From positions 9,783-73,782 of the forward strand of contig JAEZIX010000048.1 of assembly GCA_023415935.1 (NCBI GenBank): a DNA stretch of 64,000 bases, read 5' to 3'. The position numbers and the translations under genes were made by a program. The DNA is from Cyanobacteria bacterium OH_CDB_20. GTDB taxonomy: Bacteria; Cyanobacteriota; Vampirovibrionia; Gastranaerophilales; Gastranaerophilaceae. The notes below the pieces were generated by a model. That model did not search any database. It saw only the letters and a program-made list of their open reading frames with translations, and was not told where the DNA came from. Below, one piece after another: positions 53,387 through 60,303 of this stretch; position 1 is the first letter of the stretch, and every line of letters starts with the position of its first letter.

Positions 53387-53999
53387 ATTCAGCAAGCAAA
53401 TTATATTTTCGTGCAAGTTCAATTGATTCTTTATCCATAGCCATTGGAATTGAGCTAAATTGCATATCGCGGAAAACACAGTATCTGTGCCTGCCGTCTT
53501 GGAAGCTAACAGATAAGTTGCCGTTTTCTTCTCTTAAATATACTTCAGAAGCAGTTATCGGCTGGTATGTTTTTAGGTAATCCTTAAAGCCATCGTATCT
53601 TTCAGGTTGCTCCATCGGGTATTCGCCGAGATACGTGTCTGCTTGTTTAAAAACTTCTTCAAATTCGCGCGGTTTTATATACACAATCTTATGTGTATTT
53701 TTTCTGTGCTCAGGTACTTCCATTCTTGCTTTTACGGATTTTTCAGAAAATAGATCTTCTTTTGTAAGTTTTCTGTAGTTTATTCCTAAATTTTTTAAGT
53801 AAGTTTCAACAAGATAGTCTTTGTTATTAGGCATAGAACAGGTAGCATAGTAATTTGACGGATCTTCTGAAAAGTACGCACTGCCGCCTTCTTCATCAGC
53901 AATATCAACAAGTTCGTATGCTTCATATCTTTTATTTGCAGGGCATCTGTTAAAATCTATGTAAAAGCTGCCTTTAAAATTTATACTGTTATTCATCAT
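53385..53999 (-). CDS. ParB/sulfiredoxin-like fold protein with an N-terminal NFKG motif
   Basis: 204 residues from the first of two adjacent ATGs (53999); a GTG at 54014 is an alternative. It begins MMNNSINFKGSFYIDF. The C-terminal part reads ITASEVYLREENGNLSVSFQDGRHRYCVFRDMQFSSIPMAM, the D-G-x-H-R pattern with a following 'IPv' strand seen in ParB-type nuclease and sulfiredoxin folds, so it may bind or hydrolyse a nucleotide. No HTH partner domain. Not otherwise recognised. It lies in a row of minus-strand small genes sharing the N-terminal motif. Confidence 0.6.
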   Translation of the reverse strand: MMNNSINFKGSFYIDFNRCPANKRYEAYELVDIADEEGGSAYFSEDPSNYYATCSMPNNKDYLVETYLKNLGINYRKLTKEDLFSEKSVKARMEVPEHRKNTHKIVYIKPREFEEVFKQADTYLGEYPMEQPERYDGFKDYLKTYQPITASEVYLREENGNLSVSFQDGRHRYCVFRDMQFSSIPMAMDKESIELARKYNLLAE

Positions 54000-54038
54000 A
54001 GCAATGTAAAACACATCAAGTATAAAAATTGCCTGACT

Positions 54039-54515
54039 TTATTCTTGTTCTGTTGCTTTGTCTAATTCTTCAAGTAACTTTTTTGCTCTTTTTTTAGCTG
54101 TATTTGTTTCAAAATAATTACCCATATCTTTTCTGTATATTTTATAAGGTGCCATTTTTAAACATTCACACAGTGTTGTTATTCCGTCTAAAGTTTCTAA
54201 ATCGGTTAATTCAAGGTTATTCATTCTTAGTGGAAGTTTTACTATTGGTTTTCTAACAAATGTTCTGCTTTTTTGAAGAAGAATAATATCTCTTCCATAT
54301 GGGTTAACCATATTCCCATCGACATTTTTGCTTGTTACAGTGAATTCAGGAGAGAGTTTTCTAGCTTCGTCGACCTTTTTGTTATAATAATCCATTGCGT
54401 CAAAATTGTATCTATATCTTTCTCTACCTGTTTGAATTGATTGTTCAACCTTTTCTGAAAATTTTGCGCCAAAAGAGGTTTTATTACTAATGCTGTTTAT
54501 TCTGGAAATATGCAT
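54039..54515 (-). CDS. Small protein with an N-terminal SFGAK motif, tandem paralog A
   Basis: 158 residues from ATG 54515, with AGAAAGGA about seven bases upstream; a frame extension to 54539 is less likely. It opens MHISRINSISNKTSFGAKFSEKVEQSIQTGRERY. A second shared block is LETLDGITTLCECLK, after which a basic C-terminal extension (AKKRAKKLLEELDKATEQE) follows that paralog B lacks. No signal peptide or membrane helix. It is clearly a duplicate of the gene at 54540. Function unknown. Confidence 0.7.
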   Translation of the reverse strand: MHISRINSISNKTSFGAKFSEKVEQSIQTGRERYRYNFDAMDYYNKKVDEARKLSPEFTVTSKNVDGNMVNPYGRDIILLQKSRTFVRKPIVKLPLRMNNLELTDLETLDGITTLCECLKMAPYKIYRKDMGNYFETNTAKKRAKKLLEELDKATEQE

Positions 54516-54539
54516 ATTATATCCTTTCTTAATAATCAA

Positions 54540-54908
54540 TTATGAGTTTTTTAGACATTCGCAAAGGGCTGTAATACCATCAAGACAAGCAATATCTGCA
54601 ACATTAAGGTCACTTGAAAAAAGTGGTAAATCAAGCTGTGGCTTACATAAAAGCCTTGTCCCTTTTTGCAAAAATACTAAATCATCACCTGCAAAATTAA
54701 ATAATCCCCCAGGTTCATTGCGAACAATTACATCTATTTCAGGTCTAATGGTTTTAGCTTCATCAACTCTTTTATTATAGTATTCAAGCGCAACCGGGTC
54801 TTCTTTGTATCGTTCTTGCCCTATTTGAATTGATTCTTCAACTCTTTTAGATAACTTTGCGCCAAAAGATTTCTGATAATATCCCGCGCTTACTCTTGTT
54901 ACTTGCAT
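54540..54908 (-). CDS. Small protein with an N-terminal SFGAK motif, tandem paralog B
   Basis: 122 residues. It opens MQVTRVSAGYYQKSFGAKLSKRVEESIQIGQERY and ends IACLDGITALCECLKNS. Over its length it matches paralog A at about every second position (SFGAK, YYNKRVDEAK, DLVFLQKGTR, DGITALCECLK). GAGAGA upstream of the ATG. It is the first of the two-gene minus-strand run; the gap to paralog A is 24 bases. Function unknown. Confidence 0.7.
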   Translation of the reverse strand: MQVTRVSAGYYQKSFGAKLSKRVEESIQIGQERYKEDPVALEYYNKRVDEAKTIRPEIDVIVRNEPGGLFNFAGDDLVFLQKGTRLLCKPQLDLPLFSSDLNVADIACLDGITALCECLKNS

Positions 54909-54998
54909 AATGAAGTCTCTCTTATATTTGTGATGTTAGTATAAAACTACATAAAAATTTTTTTTGTTATTTCAATATTAAAAAAAATTTACAAATAT

Positions 54999-55027
54999 AA
55001 AAAGACCGAGTATAAATCGGTCTTTTT
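54999..55027. terminator. Bidirectional terminator after tRNA-Cys
   Basis: Perfect 11-bp stem AAAAAGACCGA/TCGGTCTTTTT with a 7-base loop. On the minus strand it follows the 3' end of tRNA-Cys by three bases. Confidence 0.85.
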
Positions 55028-55030
55028 ATT

Positions 55031-55101
55031 AGGCGGCACCCAGATTCGAACTGGGGATAAAGGCTTTGCAGGCCTCTGCCTTACCACTTGGCCATGCCGC
55101 C
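55031..55101 (-). tRNA. trnC: tRNA-Cys (GCA anticodon)
   Basis: 71 bases, read on the minus strand: acceptor GGCGGCA/TGCCGCC, D-arm GCC...GGC, anticodon loop CTGCAAA (GCA), T-stem CCCAG/CTGGG, discriminator T as usual for Cys. CCA is not encoded. A TTGACT at 55173-55178 with a TATAAA 15 bases further may be its promoter. Confidence 0.95.
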
Positions 55102-55271
55102 GTTGAAATTGGTGGATTTCTTTTGTATAAAAGAACTTCCGCACTTACTAATTTATAATAGACCAACTTAAAAGTCAATCAATCTTCTAGGTTCTAAATT
55201 TTTAACTAGCAAAAAAAAATTTCAGGTGATTTTTTACATGCATATCTGTGAGAGAAAGGAATTTTGGAATT

Positions 55272-56003
55272 ATGAGGATTTCAGCAATCAGTGGAAGTGT
55301 AAACTTTAAGTCAAGAAGCTCTTGTCGTGTAGGATATGGAGTTCCCCAAGGAGCAGATTATTCTGCAGTAAAAGCGTCTGGACTAGATGAAAAAGATAAA
55401 GCTAGAATTCAAAAACAAATTAAAAATGGTGAAAATGTTGCATCTGCAAAAAAAGATCTTGCCGTATCTGGTATACCGAGAACGTTAGATTATGTTAGAA
55501 CATATTGCCCTGAATGTGCCGGGTTTGATAATTCTGATGATTTGACTCAAGAAGCACTTTTAGCAGTTACAGAATCTGCACAGGCAAAAAAACTTAGAAC
55601 AGTAAGCGGCTTTGAATCAAAAGCAGAAAGACTTTCAAAAAGAAGATTAAATGAAGCAGTTCAATCTCAAACTCAAATTAGCAAGAATTCTTGTTATTTA
55701 GATGAAATTGCAGATATGACAGTAAGCATTGAAGATTGCCAAAGAAGACATAATGATAAAAGAAGCCAGGCTTTTTATAATTTTATTGAAAATGCATTAG
55801 CTCCTGAAGAAGCAGCTGTAATCGAAGGTCGTCATTTCTGTTCAAAAGACCAAAGAAGAAGCTATAATGATTTATCAAAAGAGTTAGGTCTTCCAATAAA
55901 TCAAGTTCGCAAAGTTGAAGGAAGAGCATTGAAAAAATTGAGAGAACCAAGAAACGCTCAAGCTCTTCTTGAAATGGTACAAGATGATTCTTTGAATATG
56001 TAG
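55272..56003 (+). CDS. Sigma-70-like protein with an N-terminal NFK motif
   Basis: 243 residues from ATG 55272 (AAAGGA eleven bases upstream; a GTG at 55248 is possible). It opens MRISAISGSVNFKSRSSCRVGYG. A region-2-like part follows (about residues 80-140: LDYVRTYCPECAGFDNSDDLTQEALLAVTESA, matching the 'DDL.QEg..gl..A' of region 2.2). A region-4-like HTH comes near the end (about 180-230: LAPEEAAVIEGRHFCSKDQRRSYNDLSKELGLPINQVRKVEGRALKKLRE). Region 3 is absent. It may be an alternative sigma factor or a sigma-derived regulator. A terminator follows. Confidence 0.75.
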   Translation: MRISAISGSVNFKSRSSCRVGYGVPQGADYSAVKASGLDEKDKARIQKQIKNGENVASAKKDLAVSGIPRTLDYVRTYCPECAGFDNSDDLTQEALLAVTESAQAKKLRTVSGFESKAERLSKRRLNEAVQSQTQISKNSCYLDEIADMTVSIEDCQRRHNDKRSQAFYNFIENALAPEEAAVIEGRHFCSKDQRRSYNDLSKELGLPINQVRKVEGRALKKLREPRNAQALLEMVQDDSLNM

Positions 56004-56032
56004 TTTGAGAAGAGAGAGCATATTCAAAAGAT

Positions 56033-56059
56033 GAGTAGTGAAAATCTACTCTTTTTTTT
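56033..56059 (+). terminator. Terminator of the sigma-like gene
   Basis: GAGTAG/CTACTC stem with a 7-base loop followed by seven or more T, 30 bases after the stop. Confidence 0.8.
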
Positions 56060-56100
56060 AGCGAAGAACCGGATTATTACAAAAATCAAAACAAACAATA

Positions 56101-56130
56101 AAAAAGAGCAGTTATAGACTACTCTTTTTT
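56101..56130. terminator. Terminator after tRNA-Gly
   Basis: AAAAAGAG.AGT/ACT.CTCTTTTT stem with one C-A mismatch and a 5-base loop. On the minus strand it follows tRNA-Gly within five bases. Confidence 0.7.
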
Positions 56131-56134
56131 ATGG

Positions 56135-56207
56135 AGCGGAAGACGAGACTCGAACTCGCGACATTCTGCTTGGAAGGCAGACGCTCTACCAACTGAGCTA
56201 CTTCCGC
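56135..56207 (-). tRNA. trnG: tRNA-Gly (TCC anticodon)
   Basis: 73 bases on the minus strand: acceptor GCGGAAG/CTTCCGC, D-stem GCTC/GAGC, anticodon loop CTTCCAA (TCC), T-arm with GTTCGAG, discriminator T. CCA not encoded. A partial, broken copy of its 5' end lies directly upstream (56230-56302). Confidence 0.95.
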
Positions 56208-56229
56208 AATTTTATTTAATTTTCAAAAC

Positions 56230-56302
56230 CCACTCAGCTGGCAGAGCTTTAAATATTCTACCGTGAGTTATAAACTCACTGCGGCAACTGAGCTACTTCC
56301 GC
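56230..56302 (-). pseudogene. Broken tRNA-Gly copy interrupted by a hairpin
   Basis: On the minus strand the first 18 bases of tRNA-Gly recur exactly (56285-56302), plus two flanking bases. Then comes a 23-24-base segment holding a GTGAG/CTCAC hairpin with a 7-base loop (56263-56279). After it, sequence recalling the rest of the D-arm returns (GGTAGA ... AGCTCTGCC). No T-arm or acceptor 3' strand exists, so it cannot be a working tRNA. Confidence 0.55.
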
Positions 56303-56329
56303 AACAATTTCAGTGTATAATAAAACATT

Positions 56330-57664
56330 TTATTTTTCAATAGTTTGTTTTTTGTGTTTTTTTGCTGTTTGTACAAAACTTACATTTAGTCTTTTTGCTG
56401 AATTTAGTACTTGAGTTAAATCTTTTGAATAATACACTCCTTTGCAAATATTATTATTCAAACCATTTATGGCATCATAGACGCATTCAGCATTCATTTT
56501 GTTATTGTTTCCAAATTCTTTAAACGTTTGATAACCTTGCGTGAAATGCGGGGTGTGGAAAATAACTATTAATAAAGTGTAAATTGTTAATACATTTTTT
56601 AACTTGAGCAAATATAAAGTAACAGCAATTGTTGGGATTATGTAGGCAAAGAAGTCAAAATGCCATGGCAAAATTCCAAGCCCATAGCCTCCTCTTGCAA
56701 AGGTGTCGGCAATTATAAATGAGAAAAACATCCCGTAGACAGCAAGAAGTGGGTAAAAAGCCTTTTCTTTATAGAATCTTTTTTGCCAAACGGCTGTTAT
56801 TAGAGAGACAACTGAAAGAAATACAACAAAAATTTCAAGTTTTGTCTCAATTCTGGCGAGGAAGATACCTTTTATAGTGAGGTATGCGGCCTGTCTGTAA
56901 AAGAATAAATTATTTGGATATATATATCCTTCCCAATTTTTATCAATCGGGCCATAAAAACCATAAAGTCCAAAAGCTATTGCTAAAGATATAATTATTG
57001 TCGGTAATATAAGGGCTTTTATAGCTTTACTTTTATTCTCTTTAATTTCTTTTAATATACATGTGAAAAATATTGGTATTGCAGATACAAACGTTTGTGA
57101 AATTGATGCCAAAAAGCAAAAAACAGATGAAAGTAAAGTTTTATTCTTAATCAGTCCATAATAAATTGCAACATATGAGAATAAAAGCATAAAATAAACC
57201 TGCGATTGAAAACTTATTAATCTGTTCATCCAAAATGTATCCGAAAAAAATGGGATGAAGAATAACGGTAGCCATACAAAATCATCTGCAATATTTTTTA
57301 GAATTTTATAAAGAACAAAATATCCAATACAGGATAAAAAGAAGTTAAATATTATAAGGGATATACAGTTATAGCCGTTTATGTGGTAAAAAATCCAGCT
57401 TAGAAGCCTTGTTAGCACAATTTTTGCTTCACCTTGTGGAACTAATAACCATTTAAAGTTGAATTCTTTTGTCATTTCAGGATTTACAAATATATCGAAC
57501 TCATCATCAAATGGGAGATTAACTGCATTTATGACAGTATGATAAAAAGATAGACAGGCACAAAATAATAAAGTTAAGAATAAAAAAACAGAAATAAGTT
57601 TTTTATACCTATCAGAGTTTATAACTTGATTGAATCTTGCAGACAAAATCTTCATTCGTTCCAT
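56330..57664 (-). CDS. Polytopic membrane protein, probable GT-C type glycosyltransferase
   Basis: 444 residues with about ten hydrophobic segments. An early extracytoplasmic loop after the first helix contains NLPFDDEFDIF, placed like the catalytic acidic motif of GT-C enzymes, followed by RLLSWIFYHINGYNCISLII. A soluble C-terminal tail of about 70 residues follows the last helix. This layout fits enzymes that use lipid-linked sugars at the outer face of the inner membrane; no closer family was recognised. M4 (57655) is an alternative start. It is divergent from the B12-radical SAM gene. Confidence 0.65.
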   Translation of the reverse strand: MERMKILSARFNQVINSDRYKKLISVFLFLTLLFCACLSFYHTVINAVNLPFDDEFDIFVNPEMTKEFNFKWLLVPQGEAKIVLTRLLSWIFYHINGYNCISLIIFNFFLSCIGYFVLYKILKNIADDFVWLPLFFIPFFSDTFWMNRLISFQSQVYFMLLFSYVAIYYGLIKNKTLLSSVFCFLASISQTFVSAIPIFFTCILKEIKENKSKAIKALILPTIIISLAIAFGLYGFYGPIDKNWEGYIYPNNLFFYRQAAYLTIKGIFLARIETKLEIFVVFLSVVSLITAVWQKRFYKEKAFYPLLAVYGMFFSFIIADTFARGGYGLGILPWHFDFFAYIIPTIAVTLYLLKLKNVLTIYTLLIVIFHTPHFTQGYQTFKEFGNNNKMNAECVYDAINGLNNNICKGVYYSKDLTQVLNSAKRLNVSFVQTAKKHKKQTIEK

Positions 57665-57673
57665 ATCTACAAA

Positions 57674-57703
57674 TTAACATAAACTTGTAATTTATACTAT
57701 AAT
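57674..57703 (+). promoter_or_regulatory. Promoter of the B12-radical SAM gene
   Basis: -35 TTAACA (57674-57679), 18-base spacer, -10 TATAAT (57698-57703), then seven bases to ATG 57711. No ribosome site, so a leaderless mRNA is likely. A GTG at 57705 would lie upstream of the predicted transcription start. Confidence 0.5.
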
Positions 57704-57710
57704 TGTGAAG

Positions 57711-59087
57711 ATGAAAATTGTTCTAATCAGACCTTATTATAACTGTTTTATTTTTAGTCCGGCACTGGGTTTAGGGTACCTTTCTTCTGTCATGAAAAAA
57801 TATGGTGCAGAGGTAAAGATAATTGATGCTCTTTGTTTTGGGTTAGACAATGATAAAGTAATAAAATTAATAAAAGATGAATCCCCTGATTTAGTTGGTA
57901 TTTCTTGCACTTCTTACTTTTATCATGAAACAATTGATCTTTCAAAAAAACTTAAAAATGAAGGTTTAAAAGTTTTTATAGGAGGGCTTCACCCTTCATT
58001 TTTACCTTATTCCACTCTAAAGGACTCAGAGGCTGATTTTATAATGTGCGGTGAAGGCGAAAATGCCTCAGCAGAGCTGGTTAAAAATAATTTAAATTAT
58101 AAAGGAATTCAAGGATTATATTCTATAGATGATTTGAAATCTGATAACGACGAGATATTATTTGCAAAACAAGAAGAAAATCTTGATAAAATACCTTGGC
58201 CTGATTGGGAACAGCTGTGCTTGAATAGCTTACCACAAGCGCCTCACGGCGTTGTAGCCAAGGCTTTTCCCATTGCGACAATAATGACATCAAGAGGTTG
58301 CCCTTATTGTTGTACTTTTTGCGCAAGCGCTTCTTTTTATGGAAAAAGGGTCCGTTTTCGTTCTGTAGATGATATTTTAGATGAAGCTGAATATCTCAAA
58401 ACACAATTTAGCGTAAAAGAAATTCAAATTATTGATGATAATTTGGCTTTGAATAAAGAATTTTTACTGGAGTTTTGTCAGAAATATATCGATAGAAAAA
58501 TTAAACTTCCTTGGTCTTGTCCAAATGGACTTAGGGCTGATAAATTGGATGAAGATATTTGCAATATGCTTAAAAAAGCAGGTTGCTATTACGTTGCAGT
58601 CGGTATTGAGACAGGTGATTCAGAAATATTAAAATCGATAAAAAAATCAGAAACGCTTGAAGATATAGAGCGTGGTATAAACTGCCTTCATAAGGCGGGG
58701 ATTATTATTCAAGGAAATTTTATTCTCGGGCATCACGGAGAAACAAGAAAATCCATCCAGAACACTATAGATTTTATATTTAGACTTCCAATAGACAGGT
58801 TGAGTGTGGAAATCCTTGAACTTCTTCCAGGGAGTGAATTGTGGAAAAAATTGTATGGAAGTTTTATTCCAAATTTCACCGCAACTTCTGCTAAGGTTCC
58901 AAATATTGAAAATGAAGAGATATCAAAAGAAGAGCTTTGTGAAATCTTAAAAAAGATAAATTTTAGATTTTATAGCCGCCCACAAAAATTATTCCAGCTT
59001 CTCAGATTTTTGAAACCGAAACAAATCGGCTATATCTATAAGAGAATGCGCGATTATGGTTTGCTTAATTTTTTTAGCAGAAAATAA
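57711..59087 (+). CDS. Cobalamin-binding radical SAM protein
   Basis: 458 residues. N-terminal B12-binding domain (about 1-130): MKIVLIRPYY, PALGLGYLSSVMKKYGAEVKIIDA, LVGISCTSYF, FIGGLHPSFLP, CGEGE. Radical SAM domain with TSRGCPYCCTFC (Cys197, Cys201, Cys204, plus an extra Cys200), IDDNLALNKEF, GIETGDSEILKSIKKSET and FILGHHGET. Members of this class methylate or rearrange unactivated carbons on lipids, cofactors or peptides; the substrate cannot be read here. It is convergent with the U32-like gene (12 bases apart) and could serve the surface-glycan or peptide locus next to it. Confidence 0.9.
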   Translation: MKIVLIRPYYNCFIFSPALGLGYLSSVMKKYGAEVKIIDALCFGLDNDKVIKLIKDESPDLVGISCTSYFYHETIDLSKKLKNEGLKVFIGGLHPSFLPYSTLKDSEADFIMCGEGENASAELVKNNLNYKGIQGLYSIDDLKSDNDEILFAKQEENLDKIPWPDWEQLCLNSLPQAPHGVVAKAFPIATIMTSRGCPYCCTFCASASFYGKRVRFRSVDDILDEAEYLKTQFSVKEIQIIDDNLALNKEFLLEFCQKYIDRKIKLPWSCPNGLRADKLDEDICNMLKKAGCYYVAVGIETGDSEILKSIKKSETLEDIERGINCLHKAGIIIQGNFILGHHGETRKSIQNTIDFIFRLPIDRLSVEILELLPGSELWKKLYGSFIPNFTATSAKVPNIENEEISKEELCEILKKINFRFYSRPQKLFQLLRFLKPKQIGYIYKRMRDYGLLNFFSRK

Positions 59088-59099
59088 ATAAGGATTTAA

Positions 59100-60038
59100 C
59101 TATACAAGTTTTAGTTTATCAATTATGTATCTTTGCATATGACAAAAATGTCCGCTTGGCTCAAAAATATATCTTCCTATTACGTCAGTTAAGACGGTTC
59201 TTGCTTTACCCGCTCTACCAGCAAGTTTAAAGTGGGTGAATCCCATTTTGATTAAGTTGTCTATTTCAGTGTTTGATAGCATTATAGAATCAGCATAATT
59301 TTTAATGTCATTCATTTTTTTGTGGCAAAAATGATTTCTTGTATTTGCTTCGTTGTCTTCTGCTGAATACTTTACAGACCTATCATAGTGGGTACGTGCA
59401 AGTTGGCAAAATTTAAAACAATTTTGATTAACAATTAATTCAATTTTAGACTTTTCTTTCAATTCTTTCATAAATTTTAAGTTGTCATAAAAATCTGCTC
59501 TTACTACAACATTATCAAACTTTTTGCATAAATCATTGTAATACTCTGGTGTTTCATCATATCCAGGGTGTTCGTAGGTTGGTTTTAAAAGTGAAGATAT
59601 TTGTTTTAAGTTGGGATACTTTTCTCTCACGTAGTCTGACAATAAGTCAGAAGACACAATAATACCGTTTTTATCTGATACTCTTGAAGCAATTTTGCAA
59701 AGGAGGTTGCCATTTTTATCATCTAAGTGTTCTTTTTCGACGTGAAAATTTGAAAAAGTAAAATAGCAATAAATGTCCCTGCTATTATAATTTGTAATAA
59801 TATCTTCGAGTTCTTTTTCGTTGATTTCATCAACAATAGGAACTCTTCCGCCGCCCCAAGGAGTTGTAATACATCCAAAAACTGATTGATAAGGTTGTCT
59901 TATACCTACTTCTTTGCACAAGTCGTCCAGCAAGAATAACATTTCTTCATGCTCAAAAAGACCAGGACATCTCCAAGAAATTTTCTCTCTTCCTTTAGAG
60001 TAAAATACCTGATCACTTTTATGCTCAGAAAAAAACAT
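59100..60038 (-). CDS. U32 peptidase-like TIM-barrel protein
   Basis: 312 residues, no signal peptide. The end of the barrel reads ELIVNQNCFKFCQLARTHYDRS, then a Cys (HFCHKKM), then SNTEIDNLIKMGFTHFKLAGRAGKART. That recalls the U32 family's 'vN..C...C' strand and 'lGv.sfKieGR' segment, whose relatives act with Fe-S clusters in hydroxylation or peptide cleavage. Cysteines at the N-terminus (SWRCPGLFEHEE) and C-terminus (HFCHMQ) may complete a cluster. GAGG lies six bases before the ATG. It starts 27 bases after the stop of the 50-residue peptide gene. The family call is by pattern and moderately sure. Confidence 0.55.
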   Translation of the reverse strand: MFFSEHKSDQVFYSKGREKISWRCPGLFEHEEMLFLLDDLCKEVGIRQPYQSVFGCITTPWGGGRVPIVDEINEKELEDIITNYNSRDIYCYFTFSNFHVEKEHLDDKNGNLLCKIASRVSDKNGIIVSSDLLSDYVREKYPNLKQISSLLKPTYEHPGYDETPEYYNDLCKKFDNVVVRADFYDNLKFMKELKEKSKIELIVNQNCFKFCQLARTHYDRSVKYSAEDNEANTRNHFCHKKMNDIKNYADSIMLSNTEIDNLIKMGFTHFKLAGRAGKARTVLTDVIGRYIFEPSGHFCHMQRYIIDKLKLV

Positions 60039-60065
60039 ACTACCTCAAATAATTCTTACAGATGT

Positions 60066-60218
60066 TTATTTTGTTGCGTATCCAGCCCAAGATACATCTA
60101 TAAGATCGCTGTCTAAATTGGTCACAGCATCATTTGTATTGCCGTCATTAGCCTGCATATTAGATGTAGAATTTATGCCTTGAAGAAATTTAAGCATATT
60201 TTCAAATATATTTGGCAT
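60066..60218 (-). CDS. 50-residue peptide, candidate precursor of a modified peptide
   Basis: I translated this frame directly: MPNIFENMLKFLQGINSTSN followed by a polar Asn/Asp/Thr-rich middle and the end SDLIDVSWAGYATK. No cysteine, no signal peptide, no membrane helix. The start has a GGGAGA site at the ideal spacing of six bases. Its own promoter (60275-60303) overlaps the end of the radical SAM gene. The amphipathic N-terminal half would suit a leader and the aromatic Trp/Tyr end a core peptide. Radical SAM and U32-like genes flank it on the same strand. That it is a RiPP precursor is inference; a small structural or regulatory protein is the alternative. Confidence 0.6.
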   Translation of the reverse strand: MPNIFENMLKFLQGINSTSNMQANDGNTNDAVTNLDSDLIDVSWAGYATK

Positions 60219-60274
60219 AGTGCATCTCCCAGTTAAATATTAAAACCTGTTATTTATAAAAACAATCTTCCTAT

Positions 60275-60303
60275 ATTATAACAGAAGTTAAATATGTATT
60301 CAA
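60275..60303 (-). promoter_or_regulatory. Promoter of the peptide gene
   Basis: On the minus strand TTGAAT (60298-60303), a 17-base spacer and TATAAT (60275-60280) give a start near 60268 and a leader of about 50 bases. The -35 box includes the stop codon of the upstream radical SAM gene. One of the best promoters in the window. Confidence 0.65.

Noticed and set aside
55031..56302. Genomic island inserted at tRNA-Cys/tRNA-Gly
   Set aside because: No integrase, no phage or transfer genes and no clear direct repeat flanking a segment; only a short tRNA-Gly 5' copy is present.
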